A stretch of 64,000 nucleotides of DNA from Dipteronia dyeriana (lineage: Eukaryota > Streptophyta > Magnoliopsida > Sapindales > Sapindaceae). The translations under genes and the position numbers were made by a program. The stretch is taken from the NCBI GenBank assembly GCA_032871835.1, contig CM065297.1, positions 68,125,253-68,189,252 on the forward strand, read 5' to 3'. Below, in pieces: positions 32,436-43,420 of this stretch (positions are counted from its first letter, which is position 1; each line of letters begins with the position of its first letter). Under the pieces are notes generated by a model, which was given only the letters and a program-made list of their open reading frames with translations, made no database searches and was not told the origin of the DNA.

Positions 32436-33008
32436 TGTCGTATGTAAATTTTACCAAGCATACACGACATTAACAGGAAGGAAAAAATAGCTAGGTGGAT
32501 GCTTAAATGGGCATCCAGGAAATATCCTACAATGCATCATTAAAGAGGAGAAAGCCCGAGTAAGCATATACTGAATAAAGTCCTACTCGGGATCAGTTAA
32601 CAACACTCGGGACTGGTTAAAACAACGCTTCCACTTGGGCTCAAACGGCACTACTCGGGACCATCAGGTATTATTCTAACTCAGGAGTAAATACAACCCG
32701 AATAAGAACTTATCATACGGGTTAAGTCATTAAATACGCGAAGATATCCGTCGTGAAGGAATCCCAAGTAATGGACCTTTAAGTTAGAAGAGTCTCCCAA
32801 TCAGAAAACAACTTGATTTCTTTTCGAAGACTACATTCTTATAAGGAAACAAGTCAAATTGAACTACACTACTAGAATCCCACTCGATTTCCAAAAGAGA
32901 CTCCGAAACAGGAAAGAAGACAAATCAACCTCAAGCAAGTAACCAAATCACAATTAAATACAAATATCTTGTAATACTTGTACAAAGCGGATTAGGGTTC
33001 TATAAGCA

Positions 33009-33016
33009 TATAAATA
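33009..33016 (+). promoter_or_regulatory. TATA box of the Tat-2 5' LTR
   Basis: TATAAATA followed by GACCC; the same 13 bases occur in the Tat-3 LTR. Confidence 0.65.
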
Positions 33017-33160
33017 GACCCATAATCTGGTTCGAAAAGATTTAGGCAATATAGCATATAGTAATCACAAGTATTACAGATAGAAAAAGTGAGATCGAGA
33101 GCTTGTAAAAACATTTTATTCTCTTAGTGGATTTTGGCTTGGTTGATCTTTCAACCACCC

Positions 33161-33201
33161 GTGGATGTTTCTCCGACCATCGGAGTTTTACCACGTAAAA
33201 C
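33161..33201 (+). promoter_or_regulatory. Stem-loop with CCACGTAAA motif, Tat-2 leader
   Basis: Six-pair stem CTCCGA/TCGGAG with a three-base loop, flanked by GTGG and CCAC. It lies about 150 bases after the TATA box, so it would be in RNA. In the 3' LTR (44133-44172) the stem has decayed by two changes. Confidence 0.55.
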
Positions 33202-33303
33202 TTGTCTTTGTTACTCTCTCTGCATCTCTTTCTCTTTGAATCAATAGCCAAAATCCAGTCCTTGTTTGCTTTTCTGGCATAATCTAGAAATCGACGTCAA
33301 CAA

Positions 33304-33322
33304 TTGGCGCTAGAAGGACGGG
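33304..33322 (+). other. Primer binding site of Tat-2
   Basis: TTGGCGCTAGAAGGACGGG begins one base after the LTR; TTGGCGC at this place is usual in plant gypsy elements. I do not assign the tRNA. Confidence 0.7.
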
Positions 33323-33349
33323 TTGAACCTTCGAACTTGTTAGAAAGCA

Positions 33350-34965
33350 ATGGCTGGAAGCAGAAGTAGTTCAGGGAATGGCCAAAGATTACCAGGCCAT
33401 TTCCATACTGGCAATACGTCACAAAATCCTGCAGCAAACACAAAACCAACCTGCGCACCAGGCAGGGATCCAACAAGTTCCTCCAACCAGCAGAGATCTT
33501 ACGCTGCGTTTCCAAGAGGCCCTGCAGCAATTGGTGACGGACGCAGCAAAGGAAGGGATTGACCTACTGGCCGCAAGTGCGCATACTCCCAATCCTCTAC
33601 CCGCGAGACTCCGTTCAATGGTGGTAGCACCAGGAATAACTATGCTAGAAACCAGAAGGAACTCTTCCCCATTCAATCCAGTTGGACAGAAAACACTAGA
33701 GGAGGAGAATGATCAAAAGCTGGATCGCAATCAAACAGTACGTGCCAGACGTCGTAAATACGATCGGCGCAGAGGAAGATCATCATCAGAAGAGAGTGAT
33801 CAACACCATCGTAAACTTCATCATGGAGTCACACGAGGGTTCCGGCATCATAGTGAAGAATTTGAGGAAAGAATGACAGTCACCCAACGGTTCAACCATC
33901 AAGGAAGCCCGGTAGGGGACAAAGATATTACAATCCAGAGCCTAACTCGAGAAGTAGAGAATAATAGGCGACAGATGGAGGCACTTGTCAGATGTTACGG
34001 TTGTAACGATCTATCCATCGATCACTCTGACAGTCCATTTACCAGGGAAATTTTACGGACCCCTTTCCCAGAAAGATTCAGGATGCCCCTGTGGAGCAAT
34101 TCAAAAAAGGTACAGATCCAATGGAGCACGTTAGACGCTATAAAAGTGCCATGGCTCAATATGCCCGCAGTGACCCCCTATTGTGTCTCAACTTTCCACA
34201 AACACTGGGGACACAGGCTTAAGATGGTTCGGAAGACTACCACAGGCAAGCATCAGAAATTTCAGCGAGTTGAGCAAGAACTTCTCAAGGCAATTCTCGA
34301 GCAACGTTCACAGAAAGAAGTCGGTGGTCTACCTCTCTAAAATAAAACAGGGGAAGGACGAGTCATTAAAAAAATACTTGGGCCAGTTTGGACAAGCAGT
34401 ATCAGAGATTGGCAGCGCTAATGATGAAGCCATTAATGCTGCCTTCACCAATAACTTGCAGAATGGACGATTATCCTTCGATTTAAGAAGAGCACAGCTG
34501 ACAAGGTATGCCGACATGATGGATATGACGAGAGGATACGCTCTGGCCGAGGAAGAAGAGTTAGCTACATGAGGAAGCTATATGTATGGAGGAAAGCCCG
34601 AACAAAGGAATACCAAATCCAAGGGGCAGAATCAAAAAGAAAAACATAAAGGGAACAGCAAGGAGAAAAATAAGGATGAGGGTAATGGGCTCAACGTCGA
34701 ACGGTCCACAGAGAAATACCGCGGCAGATATACCAATTACACCCCTCTTCGGAAGAAACAAGAAGAAATTTTAGCCATCCTGGAAAAAAAGAATATCTTG
34801 CAAGAACTGTGGCGACAATTACAGTTCGCACGGAGAGATACAACCAAGTATTGCAGGTTTCAAAAAGAGACCGGGCATGAAACTTCTAAGTGTTTTCAGC
34901 TCAGAGATTACATAGAAACCCTTATTCGGGAAGGGCACCTGCGGGATGTAATCTTAAAAAAAGAC
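33350..34965 (+). pseudogene. Tat-type gag, three frameshifts and a stop (Tat-2)
   Basis: ATG 33350 starts MAGSRSSSGNGQRL; the longer frame 33378-34340 has LTLRFQEALQQLVTDAAKE, a basic KYDRRRGRSSSEES stretch and FTREILRTPFPERFRMP, the usual opening of the Tat gag domain. After shifts near 34100 and 34215: GLRWFGRLPQASIRNFSEL, FSRQFSSNVHRKKSVVYL, IKQGKDESLKKYLGQF. A TGA at 34570 is followed by a basic region and a zinc-box-like YCRFQKETGHETSKCFQL (34849-34902) with the second Cys replaced. TAG 34966 ends this stretch; the frame continues into protease. Confidence 0.87.
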
Positions 34966-34968
34966 TAG

Positions 34969-35646
34969 AGTTCAGAAGTCAAGAAATCCAAGGCTGATCA
35001 CAACCCTGGTCAAAACCGAAGAGCCAGCCCCGAAGCCAATGAAGTAATACATACAATCTTCGGAGGACCTTCTACTGGGAGGAGCAACCGAGAACGGACT
35101 CAGGAAGTCCGAGAAGCAGTAGAAGCCAGGAATAACTTCGACGTGAATTCGGTTGAACCAGATCCGAAGAGGGTAAAGAAAAAATGGGACCCAATAGTCT
35201 TCACAGAGGCAGATTCCAACGGCGTCGATGTTCGACCTAATGACGCTTAAGTTATAAGTGCCCGGATTGGCCATAGGGAAGTCCGGAGAATTTTAATAGA
35301 TAATGGAAGTTCAGCAGACATCTTAAGCGTGGCCGTATACAACCAGCTAAGATTGGACCGAAATGATTTACAGCCGTTCAATACTCCATTAAGAGGATTT
35401 GGGGGAATAGAGGTCTGGTCACTCGGGACGGTCAAATTACCTGTGAAGATCGGAACGGCACCATGCCAGAGGACTGTCCTGCTCGACTTCGTGGTAGTTG
35501 ATTTGGATAATTGGCCGTATAATGCGTTATTGGGTCGGCCATTCCTGAATAAAACAAGAGCCGTGACGGCCACTTACGCATTAATGATCAAGTTCCCAAC
35601 AGAACAAGGGGTTGGGATAGTCAAGGGATCCCAAGAGATGGACTGA
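34969..35646 (+). pseudogene. Tat-type aspartic protease region (Tat-2)
   Basis: Same frame as late gag: VIHTIFGGPSTGRSNRE, then VRRILIDNGSSADILSV with active site DNGSS at 35299-35313 (the form usual in Tat elements), LNPF-like FNTPLRGFGG and FVVVDLDNWPYNALLGRPFL. Stops at 35248 (before the active site) and 35644. The catalytic core itself (35251-35643) is open. Confidence 0.88.
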
Positions 35647-35691
35647 AGAGCAAACCTGTCGGTATACAGAGACAAGCTTGATGCCGAACAA

Positions 35692-36935
35692 GTGTGCACC
35701 ATAATGCAGCCAAATGAGTGTGAAGAATCCTTGTCATTCGAACTAGATCCAAGGGAGGGCTTGAATGAATACAAGACAGAAGTGGTCGAAATACTACTCG
35801 AAGAAGACAATCCGGACAGGAAAGTCAAGATCAGGGCCAACTTGGAAGAAAAAATCAAGCGAGAATTGACCAATTTGCTCAGTGAATACAAAGATGTATT
35901 CGCCTGGAGTCACGAAGATATGATCGGAATAGATGCCCGAATAATATCCCACCACCTCGCAGTTAGCCCGAATGCCAAACCGGTAGTACAAAAGAGAAGA
36001 TCGTTCAATCCTGAAAGAAGTCAAGCAATCAACAAGAGGTGGAAAAGCTATTAGCGACGAGATCAATCAGAGAAGTCAGCTACCCCCAGTGGGCCGCCAA
36101 CATAGTCCTCGTGTAGTAGAAAAATGGACAATGGAGGATGTGCGTAGATTTTACGGATCTAAACAAGGCATGTCCAAAGGACAGCTTCCCACTCCCAAGA
36201 ATAGATCAGTTGGTGGATGCCACAGCAGGTCATGAACTGCTCAGCCTCATGGTCGCTTACTCGGGATACAATCAGATCCGGATGAACAAAGCTGATGAAG
36301 AAAAAAAAGCTTTCACAATGGATCAGGGTTTATATTGCTACACAGTAATGCCCTTCGATTTAAAAAATGCAGGAGCCACATACCAAAGGTTGGTCAAAAA
36401 GATCTTCACTCGGCAAATAGGAAGGAACATGGAAGTGTACATTGATGACATGTTGACTAAAAGAGTCTCAGCAGATGACCATGCCCGCGACCTCTGAGAG
36501 ACATTTGATGTATTAAGAAGATATCAGATGAAATTAAACCTAAACAAATGTTTATTCAGAGTCAACTCGGGAAGATTCTTGGGTTTTCAAGTCCATCAAA
36601 GAGGAATCGAAGTTAATCCAGAGAAGATCCAGGCTTTGCAACAAATGACTTCACCTAAAACATTGAAAGAGGTACAACGCTTAACAGGGTGTTTAGCCTC
36701 CTTGGGAAGATTCATCTCAAAGGCTACAGACAGGTGCGCACCTTTCTTCAAAGTAATCAAAAAAGGGAAAGGCCTGGAGTGGAATAAAGAGAGCGAACAG
36801 GCATTCTTAAAAATAAAAGAATACTTGGGGCAAGCTCCCATCCTCTCAGTTCTAGTCAGGACAGAAGATGGAGTGCAAAAACCAGTGTATTATACAAGCA
36901 AGGCACTCCTACCGACCGAGATGAGATACTCATAG
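35692..36935 (+). pseudogene. Ty3/gypsy reverse transcriptase and first RNase H (Tat-2)
   Basis: Pre-RT YKDVFAWSHEDMIGID and ISHHLAVSPNAKPV; a frameshift near 36040; then WRMCVDFTDLNKACPKDSF, DATAGHELLSLMVAYSGYNQ, YCYTVMPFDLKNAGATYQRL and EVYIDDMLTK, with YIDD intact at 36438-36449. Thumb and connection: LNLNKCLFRVNSGRFLGFQV, LTGCLASLGRFISKATDRC. Lesions: two adjacent TAG codons at 36117-36122, TGA 36495, TAG 36933. RNase H blocks continue in the same frame at 36936. Confidence 0.9.
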
Positions 36936-37590
36936 GCAGAGAAGATAGCCTTATCATTGGTTTCAGCAACAAAAAAGCTGAGACCATACTTTCAGACTCA
37001 TACGATCCAGGTTCTCACCAATTGCCCATTAAGACAAATCTTACAAAAACCAGAGATATCAGGAAGACTTACTAAATGGGCAATCGAGTTAAGTGAATTC
37101 AATATTCATTATGTCCCCAGAACTTCCCTCAAAGGACAAGCGGTGGTAGACTTCATAGACGAGTTCACAGAACCGAACCTGGAAGCAAAAAGACTGTTGG
37201 ATAAAAGTTTCCCATGGAAATTATATGTTGATGGTTCTTCAAACACTCATGGCAGCATGGCAGGGATCGTAGTTCGCACCCCAGAAGAAGAAGATGTTTA
37301 ATGTGCCATGAGATTTGATTTCAAAGCAACCAATAATCAGGCCGAATACGATGCATTGTTAGCTGGACTCAGAGTCTGCATAGCTCTTGGGGCAGATGAA
37401 GTGGTTATATTCAGCGATTCACAGGTAGTTGTCAACCAGGTTATGGATGGATACCAGGCTAAAGATGAAGGAATGGTTGCCTACCGTGACATCGCAAAAC
37501 AGCTCCTCCAAAAATTTAAAGAATACAATATCGCCCAGATCCCCAGAGAAGAAAATGAAAAGGCAGGCGCTTTATCTAAATTAGCATCAG
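36936..37590 (+). pseudogene. RNase H end and archaeal-type RNase H (Tat-2)
   Basis: SLVSATKKLRPYFQTHTIQV, LTKWAIELSEFNIHYVPR and VVDFIDEFTEP lead to a second RNase H: WKLYVDGSSNTHGS (first Asp), a stop at 37299, FKATNNQAEYDALLAGLRV (Glu), VVIFSDSQVVVNQV (Asp). The last block reads EKAGALSKLAS where Tat elements usually have ADALSKLAS, so the fourth catalytic Asp is probably lost. Dual RNase H is a known feature of the Tat clade. Confidence 0.87.
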
Positions 37591-38900
37591 CAACAACCTC
37601 GATCAGACCAAAAACCATTTCAGTTGCACACCTCCTTAAACCGAGTACGGCTGAACTTAAGCATTTGGAAATTTTAGAAATCCGAACACCGCAAGAACGT
37701 TGGATGGTCCAGCTGAGAAGGTTCCTGGAAGAAGGCATACTCCCGCAAGATCCGGTATTAGCAAAGCGCATCAGGTATCGATCGACTAGGTATACCATGA
37801 TCGGAGGAGAATTATACAGAAGGGGGTTTTGTCGAGCTCTCCAGAGATGTATACCTGAAGAAGATGCACATCGAGTACTTCAAGAGATCCACGGAGGAGT
37901 TTACAGGAACCACACTGGGGGTAGGAGTCTGGCGCATAAGGTACTCAGGCACGGCTATTATTGGCCTACACTTTTCTCAGATGCACAACAATGGTCGGAA
38001 AGTTGCAATACCTGTCAAAGAATTGCCAACGATATCTGATAAACCCCAGAAAAGCTAAGAAATCTCACTGCCCCGTAGCCATTTGCCATGTGGGGCCTAG
38101 ACCTGATCGGGCCAATGCCAGCTGGAACAGGGGGTGGAGCGAAGCACGCCATAGTAGCTGTCGATTATTTCACAAAATGGACTAAAGTTGAAGCGTTGGT
38201 GCATATCACGGAAGCCAACACCACAAATTTTGTAAAGAAAAACATACTTTACAGGTTTGGAATTCCGGACACTATAATCACCGACAATGGCACTCTGTTT
38301 GAGAACCAAAGGTTCAAACAATTGTGCGAGAAGTATCATATTGCTAACTACTATGCAACACCAGCTCGTCCACAAACAAACGGGCAAGTAGAAGCAGTAA
38401 ATAAAATTATCAAGCACACTATCAAAGCAAAATTAGATGACAAAAAAGGAAGCTGGGTTGAAAAGCTTCCTGAAGTATTGTGGGCATATCTAACGACAGC
38501 AAGGACTTCAACAGAAGAAACTCCGTTCAGCCTAGCATTCGGAACAGAAGCTGTCATCCCATAGAAACATCGTATGTACGATGAAGAACAAAATATTGAT
38601 ACACTGCTACAAAGTTTGGATGAGCTAGAAGAAAAAAGGGAAAATTCCCGAATAAGAAATACAGCTTATCAACAAAGAGTGGCTCGCCACTAGAACTCTC
38701 GTGTTCGGATCAAGAAATTTCAGTTTTCAGACCTGGTGCTCAGAAGGTGTCACTGAACATAAAGAATAGAGCTGCGGGATCCCTGGCTGACAAATGGGAA
38801 GGTCCATATAAGATCGAGGGGATAGCTGGCCGTGGAGCTTATTAAATTGCTCGACCTAATGGAGGGGTGTTACCCCGACCGTGAAATGCCCAATATCTGA
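37591..38900 (+). pseudogene. Tat integrase (Tat-2)
   Basis: Zinc region: HRVLQEIHGGVYRNHTGGRS and ESCNTCQRIAND (H-H-C-C). Core: MWGLDLIGPMPAGTGGGAKH (first Asp), PDTIITDNGTLFEN (second Asp) and PQTNGQVEAVNKIIKHTIK (Glu), then LPEVLWAYLTTARTSTEETP. Stops at 38037, 38073 and 38562; the C-terminal part (38565-38900) is recognisable (IRNTAYQQRVARH, LRDPWLTNGKV after a shift) but broken. The DDE triad is intact. Confidence 0.9.
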
Positions 38901-39470
38901 AGATTTTCTATCCTTAAAATATATATTTATATTAAATATTTTATTCTTTTTCTAGTCAGAATAAATATAAAAACTGTAATATTAATCTTTGTTGATTTTT
39001 CGCAGTAATAAATAAAACTAGGAATTTCCAAAAGGAAAGCACCTAGCTCGAGATTTCCAAAAAGCATATGATAATAAGAACAAATGGAAGAAGAGCATGC
39101 AAATAGAATTCTCTGGACCATCAAATCCCGAAAGGGTGAAGAAGCTCGTAGGAGCATGCCAGCCGAGCTGGGTTAAAATGACCTACACAAAAAGGCAAAC
39201 CCGATGCACCGGACTGGAAAAATGCTCGGGACGCTATCGGGAGAAATTCTAGTGAAATGCGTAGCTGTGTTGAAGCAACTTTTAAAAAAAAAGAGCTCAA
39301 CAATTCGGCAAACCCTTGCGTATAAAAACTAGAGAGACATCCTGGGTATTGCGTAAGGACTCGAACGTATAATCATGGTGAGCCTTGATATAACGTTCGG
39401 GTAGCAACCGGGTATGAAACATAAGTGCAAACTTTCCTGTTTCAAGATGACGGTTAATAATAAAGAAGCC
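38901..39470 (+). other. Tat-2 region between integrase and tandem repeats
   Basis: AT-rich then mixed sequence with CTCGGGA-type motifs as in the LTR U3. No coding domain on either strand. Confidence 0.6.
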
Positions 39471-39823
39471 AGTTTAATAAGATACTTGGCAATTGAAGTT
39501 ATTCTGGTAACAACCGGCTTAATAAGATACTCGGTTAAGTTACCCGACTACCAGTCAGTTTAATAAGATACTTGGCAATTGAAGTTATTCGGGTAACAAC
39601 TGGTTTAATAAGATACTCGGTTAAGTTACCCGACCACCAGCCAGTTTAACAAGATAATTATCAATTGAAGTTATTCGGGTAACAACCGGTTTAATAAGAT
39701 ACTCGGTTAAGTTACCCGACCACCAGCCAGTTTAATAAGATACTTGGCAATTGAAGTTATTCGGATAACAACCGGTTTAATAAGATACTCGGTTAAGTTA
39801 TCCGACCATCAGCCAGTTTAATA
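39471..39823 (+). repeat. Four 86-bp tandem repeats in the Tat-2 3' region
   Basis: Units start AGTTTAATAAGATA at 39471, 39557, 39643 and 39729, each exactly 86 bases, plus nine bases of a fifth. Each unit is two related halves (GTTTAATAAGATACTTGG / GTTTAATAAGATACTCGG) and contains an inverted repeat CGGGTAAC...GTTACCCG, so each could form a hairpin. 3' tandem repeats of Tat/Ogre elements are known sources of satellite DNA. Confidence 0.93.
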
Positions 39824-40799
39824 CAACCTCCGGCAACAAAAATAAAGACTGAAACCATTCAACTCAGAAAATCGAATTCTATTGCTCTTAAAAAGGATGG
39901 TTACAGTTCAAAGAAATGATTCTTTACACAAGAAAAAATAAAGAATCAGAATTAGAATCTTCTACTAATCTACAAAATTAAGGTTACGAGGATTTCGAGC
40001 CTTTGCCAATACTCGGGTCTGGCACCATCTCGTATTCACGAAGCAGGCTCTCATTAGACGGCCAAGTGAAATCATCAACAATATCATCCCACCACTGGCT
40101 ATAATCTTTACCCAGGGTTGGCCCGACATTCAAGACTACACCCTCGACAGACTCTCGACTTGCGTAAAAAGTAGAGAGAGAGTGCTCGGAAGGAATCTCT
40201 AAATGCATAGGATGAGGCTCCTTGCCTTGACTACGGCAGTAGGCTCTCCATTCCTTCATCTGAATCCGAAGAGATTCCAAGGACCGGTCCACATGGTGTT
40301 TGATTGACAGCTCCCAGTTAGCACGGGCCTTCTCGGTTTCCCTACTCTTTACTTTGAAGAATTCATTTGCCGAAACAAGCCCACGTTGAAATTCCCGAAG
40401 AAGTAGAGCATCGTAAGCAGGGGATCTTTTAAAATGATCCACCCCTTGGACTTCCAGCTCAAACCTGGCCTCTCGGGAAAGGGATTCAACTGTCAGCACT
40501 TGGCGCTCCAAATCTTTGATTTTTTGGACATACGCCGACTTCTCCTGCTCCGTCTCCTGCTCGGCCTTGATAATAGACTCTTCAGTAGAAGAAAGAAGGT
40601 TTTGAAGCAATGCAACCTTCTCCTCCGCCAAAGATGCCTTGTCTTCAGCTTCAACCTACTTTGCCAGGCAATTGTCGGCAAATATCTGTACAGAACCGAC
40701 CTTCTGCTGGTAAGCCTGCTCAGCTCGAGCACAACCCTCCTCACTTGCCTTTAGGTGAGCCTCCAGACGCTTTATCCGATCAGCCTGACATTGCTGCGT

Positions 40800-40896
40800 C
40801 TGAACAAGCTCAGCAAATTCGGCCACCATCAACAAAAGAATATACTTAGAAATCCAACAAAGGTAAAACAGTAGAGTCAGAATTAGCTGAACTTAC
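40800..40896 (-). other. Intron 2 of the Tat-2 accessory gene, 97 bp
   Basis: Donor TAT-GTAAGT at 40896, acceptor TTGTTCAG ending 40800; phase 0. An alternative acceptor TTTCTAAG at 40845 is also in phase but gives a 52-base intron. The Tat-3 acceptor TTTCAG-ACGG supports the 40800 choice (CAG-ACGC). Confidence 0.7.
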
Positions 40897-41723
40897 ATAA
40901 GATGCGCCGTTGAAAACGTTTTGGAGACATCTGGGCAATGAACCATCTCTAAAACCGCTCAAGCGGTCTTCCCCGATATAAGCCCGACCAGAGGACATCT
41001 CCTGGAGCATACCTTTTGGAGAAAAGGATAAGGGAACCCCCGAGGGTTGAGTTCCCAGATTTCCAGACTTAGGGACAAGAGAAGCTCTATTTGGCCCTAG
41101 GGATGGAGAAGGAACCCCCGAAGGTTCAGCCCCCATATCTCCAACCTCGGGGGTAAAAGAGTCCCTATTTGGACCTAAAGTGACAGCATCTGCCGATACT
41201 CCAGCACCTACACTCAGGGAAATCTCATCCGTAACATCTTCATCGCTGGAGTCAATGAATGTGACTACCCGAGGAACTTTGAGAGGACGATGAGGCGAAC
41301 TAACTGCCTTTCGCTTCTCACCCCGAGAACTGTGGAAGAGATCAGCAGCAGGATCTTCCAGCAAATCATCCCGAAAAGACTCAAAAAGCTCGGTAATGAC
41401 AGGCATTTGATCCGTCAAGACGTTACCACCATCGCCATCTATAGACAGCCCAACAGGCTCTCTACTTGGACTCTCACACTGCCTCTCCCTATTTTTAGAC
41501 AGTTGTGTCACAGTCGGCTCACCTTGGCCACTTGAACCAGCGAGATCCTGAGCAGAAGGCTGAGCACCCCGATCAACGCGCTTAGGAATTTGCTCAGCAG
41601 TATCAATTTCCTCATCAGGCTCGGGTTGAGCAATACCCTCATCGCCCTGACAGGAAGCCTCCTTCCTACTCGCTTGAAGAATCTCCTTCACCTGAAGATC
41701 GCAGACAACGTCCGTATCAAACA

Positions 41724-41806
41724 CTAAAAAAAAAAAAAAAAAAAAAAGTTAGAAAAGGAAATGGAAAAATAGAGAAACATAGCAGAAAGGGTGTTGGGTT
41801 ACTTAC
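41724..41806 (-). other. Intron 1 of the Tat-2 accessory gene, 83 bp
   Basis: Donor GTAAGT at 41806-41801, acceptor after 22 T residues as TTTTTAG ending at 41724. Removing it joins ...CGTT to TGTTTGATACGG in frame. Tat-3 has an 85-bp intron at the matching place. Confidence 0.82.
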
Positions 41807-42929
41807 AACGCCTGCGATGGCTCGAAACCTGTCTAAAGAAGACGAGCTTGATCAAGTCATCCTCTTTGAAAATATAGCTCTTGCTTCTCTTTTCCAGAGT
41901 ACGGATAGCTGCCCGGGTCATCCTCTTCAGCTCTGAATCGTTATAATCAATTATTTTCTTGTTCCACGCTTCGGGGGAACAGAAGAAGCAGGGAACATTC
42001 AACACCATTCGGGAATCCCCAGATCGAACAGTGACGTCGAGCCCGAGAGCTCCGCCAGCAAAAAACCAATTGTTCTTCCAGAATTTGTTGGACGTGGGGA
42101 ATCCCCATATAAAGCCCTTCTTTTTCGGGTTATCAGAAGCCTCGACCCCCCGATTCACCTTTACTTCTTTAGGGACCCAACCGTCCGAAGGAGTAGACGC
42201 AAGAAAATAGGTCCCCGTTTTACTAACCTGCCTCAGCGTAAAAAAATGCCTAATTTCATTCGGGGAAGGCGGCGAAAGGTTCATTCGGCTGAACATGTGC
42301 CACATGCACATCAAGAGTTTGTAACTATTCCGGGCCAACTGAGCTGGGGCTATCCTTGCTTCAGCTAAAAACCGGGCAATAAAAGGCTGAAGGGAAAGTG
42401 TGACGCCGCAGTAAAGCATCGATCTGTAAATCGTGATCATCCCCTCAGGAGGATTCCATACGGCTCTATTCCCCGCAGGAACCAAAGTGACTGAGTCGGG
42501 AAAATCGAATCGGGAGCGGTATTTTTCTATCTCAGCTGGCCTGACCACGTTCGGTTCAATATCAAAGCCACTCGGGCGAGTGTCAGAAAAAGAAAGGCAA
42601 GATGCCCTGTGTACATCAACGTCGCCCTCATTAACAGTTTGTTCCCTAGTCTGAACGCTGCTCGAGCCGTGCTTGTATACCTTGCTTGTGCTTTGATGTT
42701 TACCCATCCTTCAAGAAGATACACTGTGATCAGAAATAGTTGGAGAACTCGATACGGGGCTAAAAGTGACGTCAGTGTGAAGCCTAGAAACATCAACCTC
42801 TAAAAATGGAGGTTCATCTATTGGGATATCCCCCAGTAATCGTTTAATACAAGATACTAACTGGAAATCCCCATGCTCTAATGCATCAAAATCAATTTTA
42901 AAGAGATGATGACGGGAAGATGGCCCCAT

Positions 42930-43405
42930 TAAAACTAACCTTGAATTGAGACTGATGCAAGATCTTCAAAGAGGAGAATCGTGAACTTCTGGATGAAGAA
43001 ATCTGAGTTTAAAGAGATTTCTGCTGGATTTTTAAGAATAAATCAACAGTCTCTCAACAAAGAATTTAAAGGCGAGACGGCACGAAACCCTAGGATTTTA
43101 AAGCGGGAAAAAGTTTTATCATGAAAACCGATTGCGTTGGCGGCGTTTGGGGAAATACAAAAATCATTTCTCATAAATAATATTGAAAAATGAAGAGACA
43201 AGGGACACGTGTCAAGACAAGATGTAGCCATCAACCGTTAAAACTTTGAAACGTCGCTATCATTTAAGATCTTGCGTATAAAAGAAAATCGAAATTACAG
43301 AGTCACCATTAAAATACGTCATTATGGCAAAACGGTTTTTCTGACGAAAGAAAATCAAAATGATTAAAATATTCTTGCCCGAAATAAAATCTTCTCGGCA
43401 AAAAT
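42930..43405 (-). promoter_or_regulatory. Upstream region of the Tat-2 accessory gene, before the 3' LTR
   Basis: About 475 bases between the accessory start and the PPT. On the minus strand it has CACGTGTC near 43213-43206 and a pyrimidine-rich leader. No clear TATA box on that strand; TATAAAAG at 43271 is on the plus strand. A promoter is expected from the gene but not demonstrated. Confidence 0.35.
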
Positions 43406-43420
43406 ATTTTAAGGGGGTAT
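43406..43420 (+). other. Polypurine tract of Tat-2
   Basis: TATTTTAAGGGGGTAT, directly before the 3' LTR TGTTCTATG. Confidence 0.75.

Larger units (their letters stand above)
32436..33302 (+). repeat. Tat-2 5' LTR, 867 bp
   Basis: Rich in CTCGGGA motifs in U3 (32570-32700). TATA box TATAAATA at 33009-33016. A stem-loop CTCCGA-CCA-TCGGAG lies between GTGGATGTTT and TTTTACCACGTAAAAC (33161-33201). It ends GACGTCAACA, then the PBS. Confidence 0.94.
39984..42929 (-). pseudogene. Antisense spliced accessory gene of Tat-2 (gypsy-type transposon domain plus coiled coil)
   Basis: Exons on the minus strand: 42929-41807, 41723-40897, 40799-39984. Spliced length is 2766 nt, in frame throughout (921 codons), with just two stops: TGA 42713-42711 and TAG 40658-40656. 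Start is MGPSSRHHLFKIDFD at 42929. Exon 1 has AVWNPPEGMITIYRSMLYCG, FIARFLAEARIAPAQL and KKKGFIWGFPTSNKFWKNNW, the domain I recall as 'putative gypsy type transposon'. Exon 2 is acidic with a basic patch EKRKAVSSPHRPLKVPR (possible nuclear signal) and an internal duplicate (LGPNR..EPSGVP / LGPNR..QPSGVP). Exon 3 is a long coiled coil. Grande elements have a comparable antisense nuclear protein gene. Function unknown. Confidence 0.82.

Noticed and set aside
40434..42803. Plus-strand open frames opposite the Tat-2 accessory gene
   Set aside because: They are shadows of the minus-strand exons, which have recognisable domains, splice sites and homologues in Tat-1 and Tat-3.
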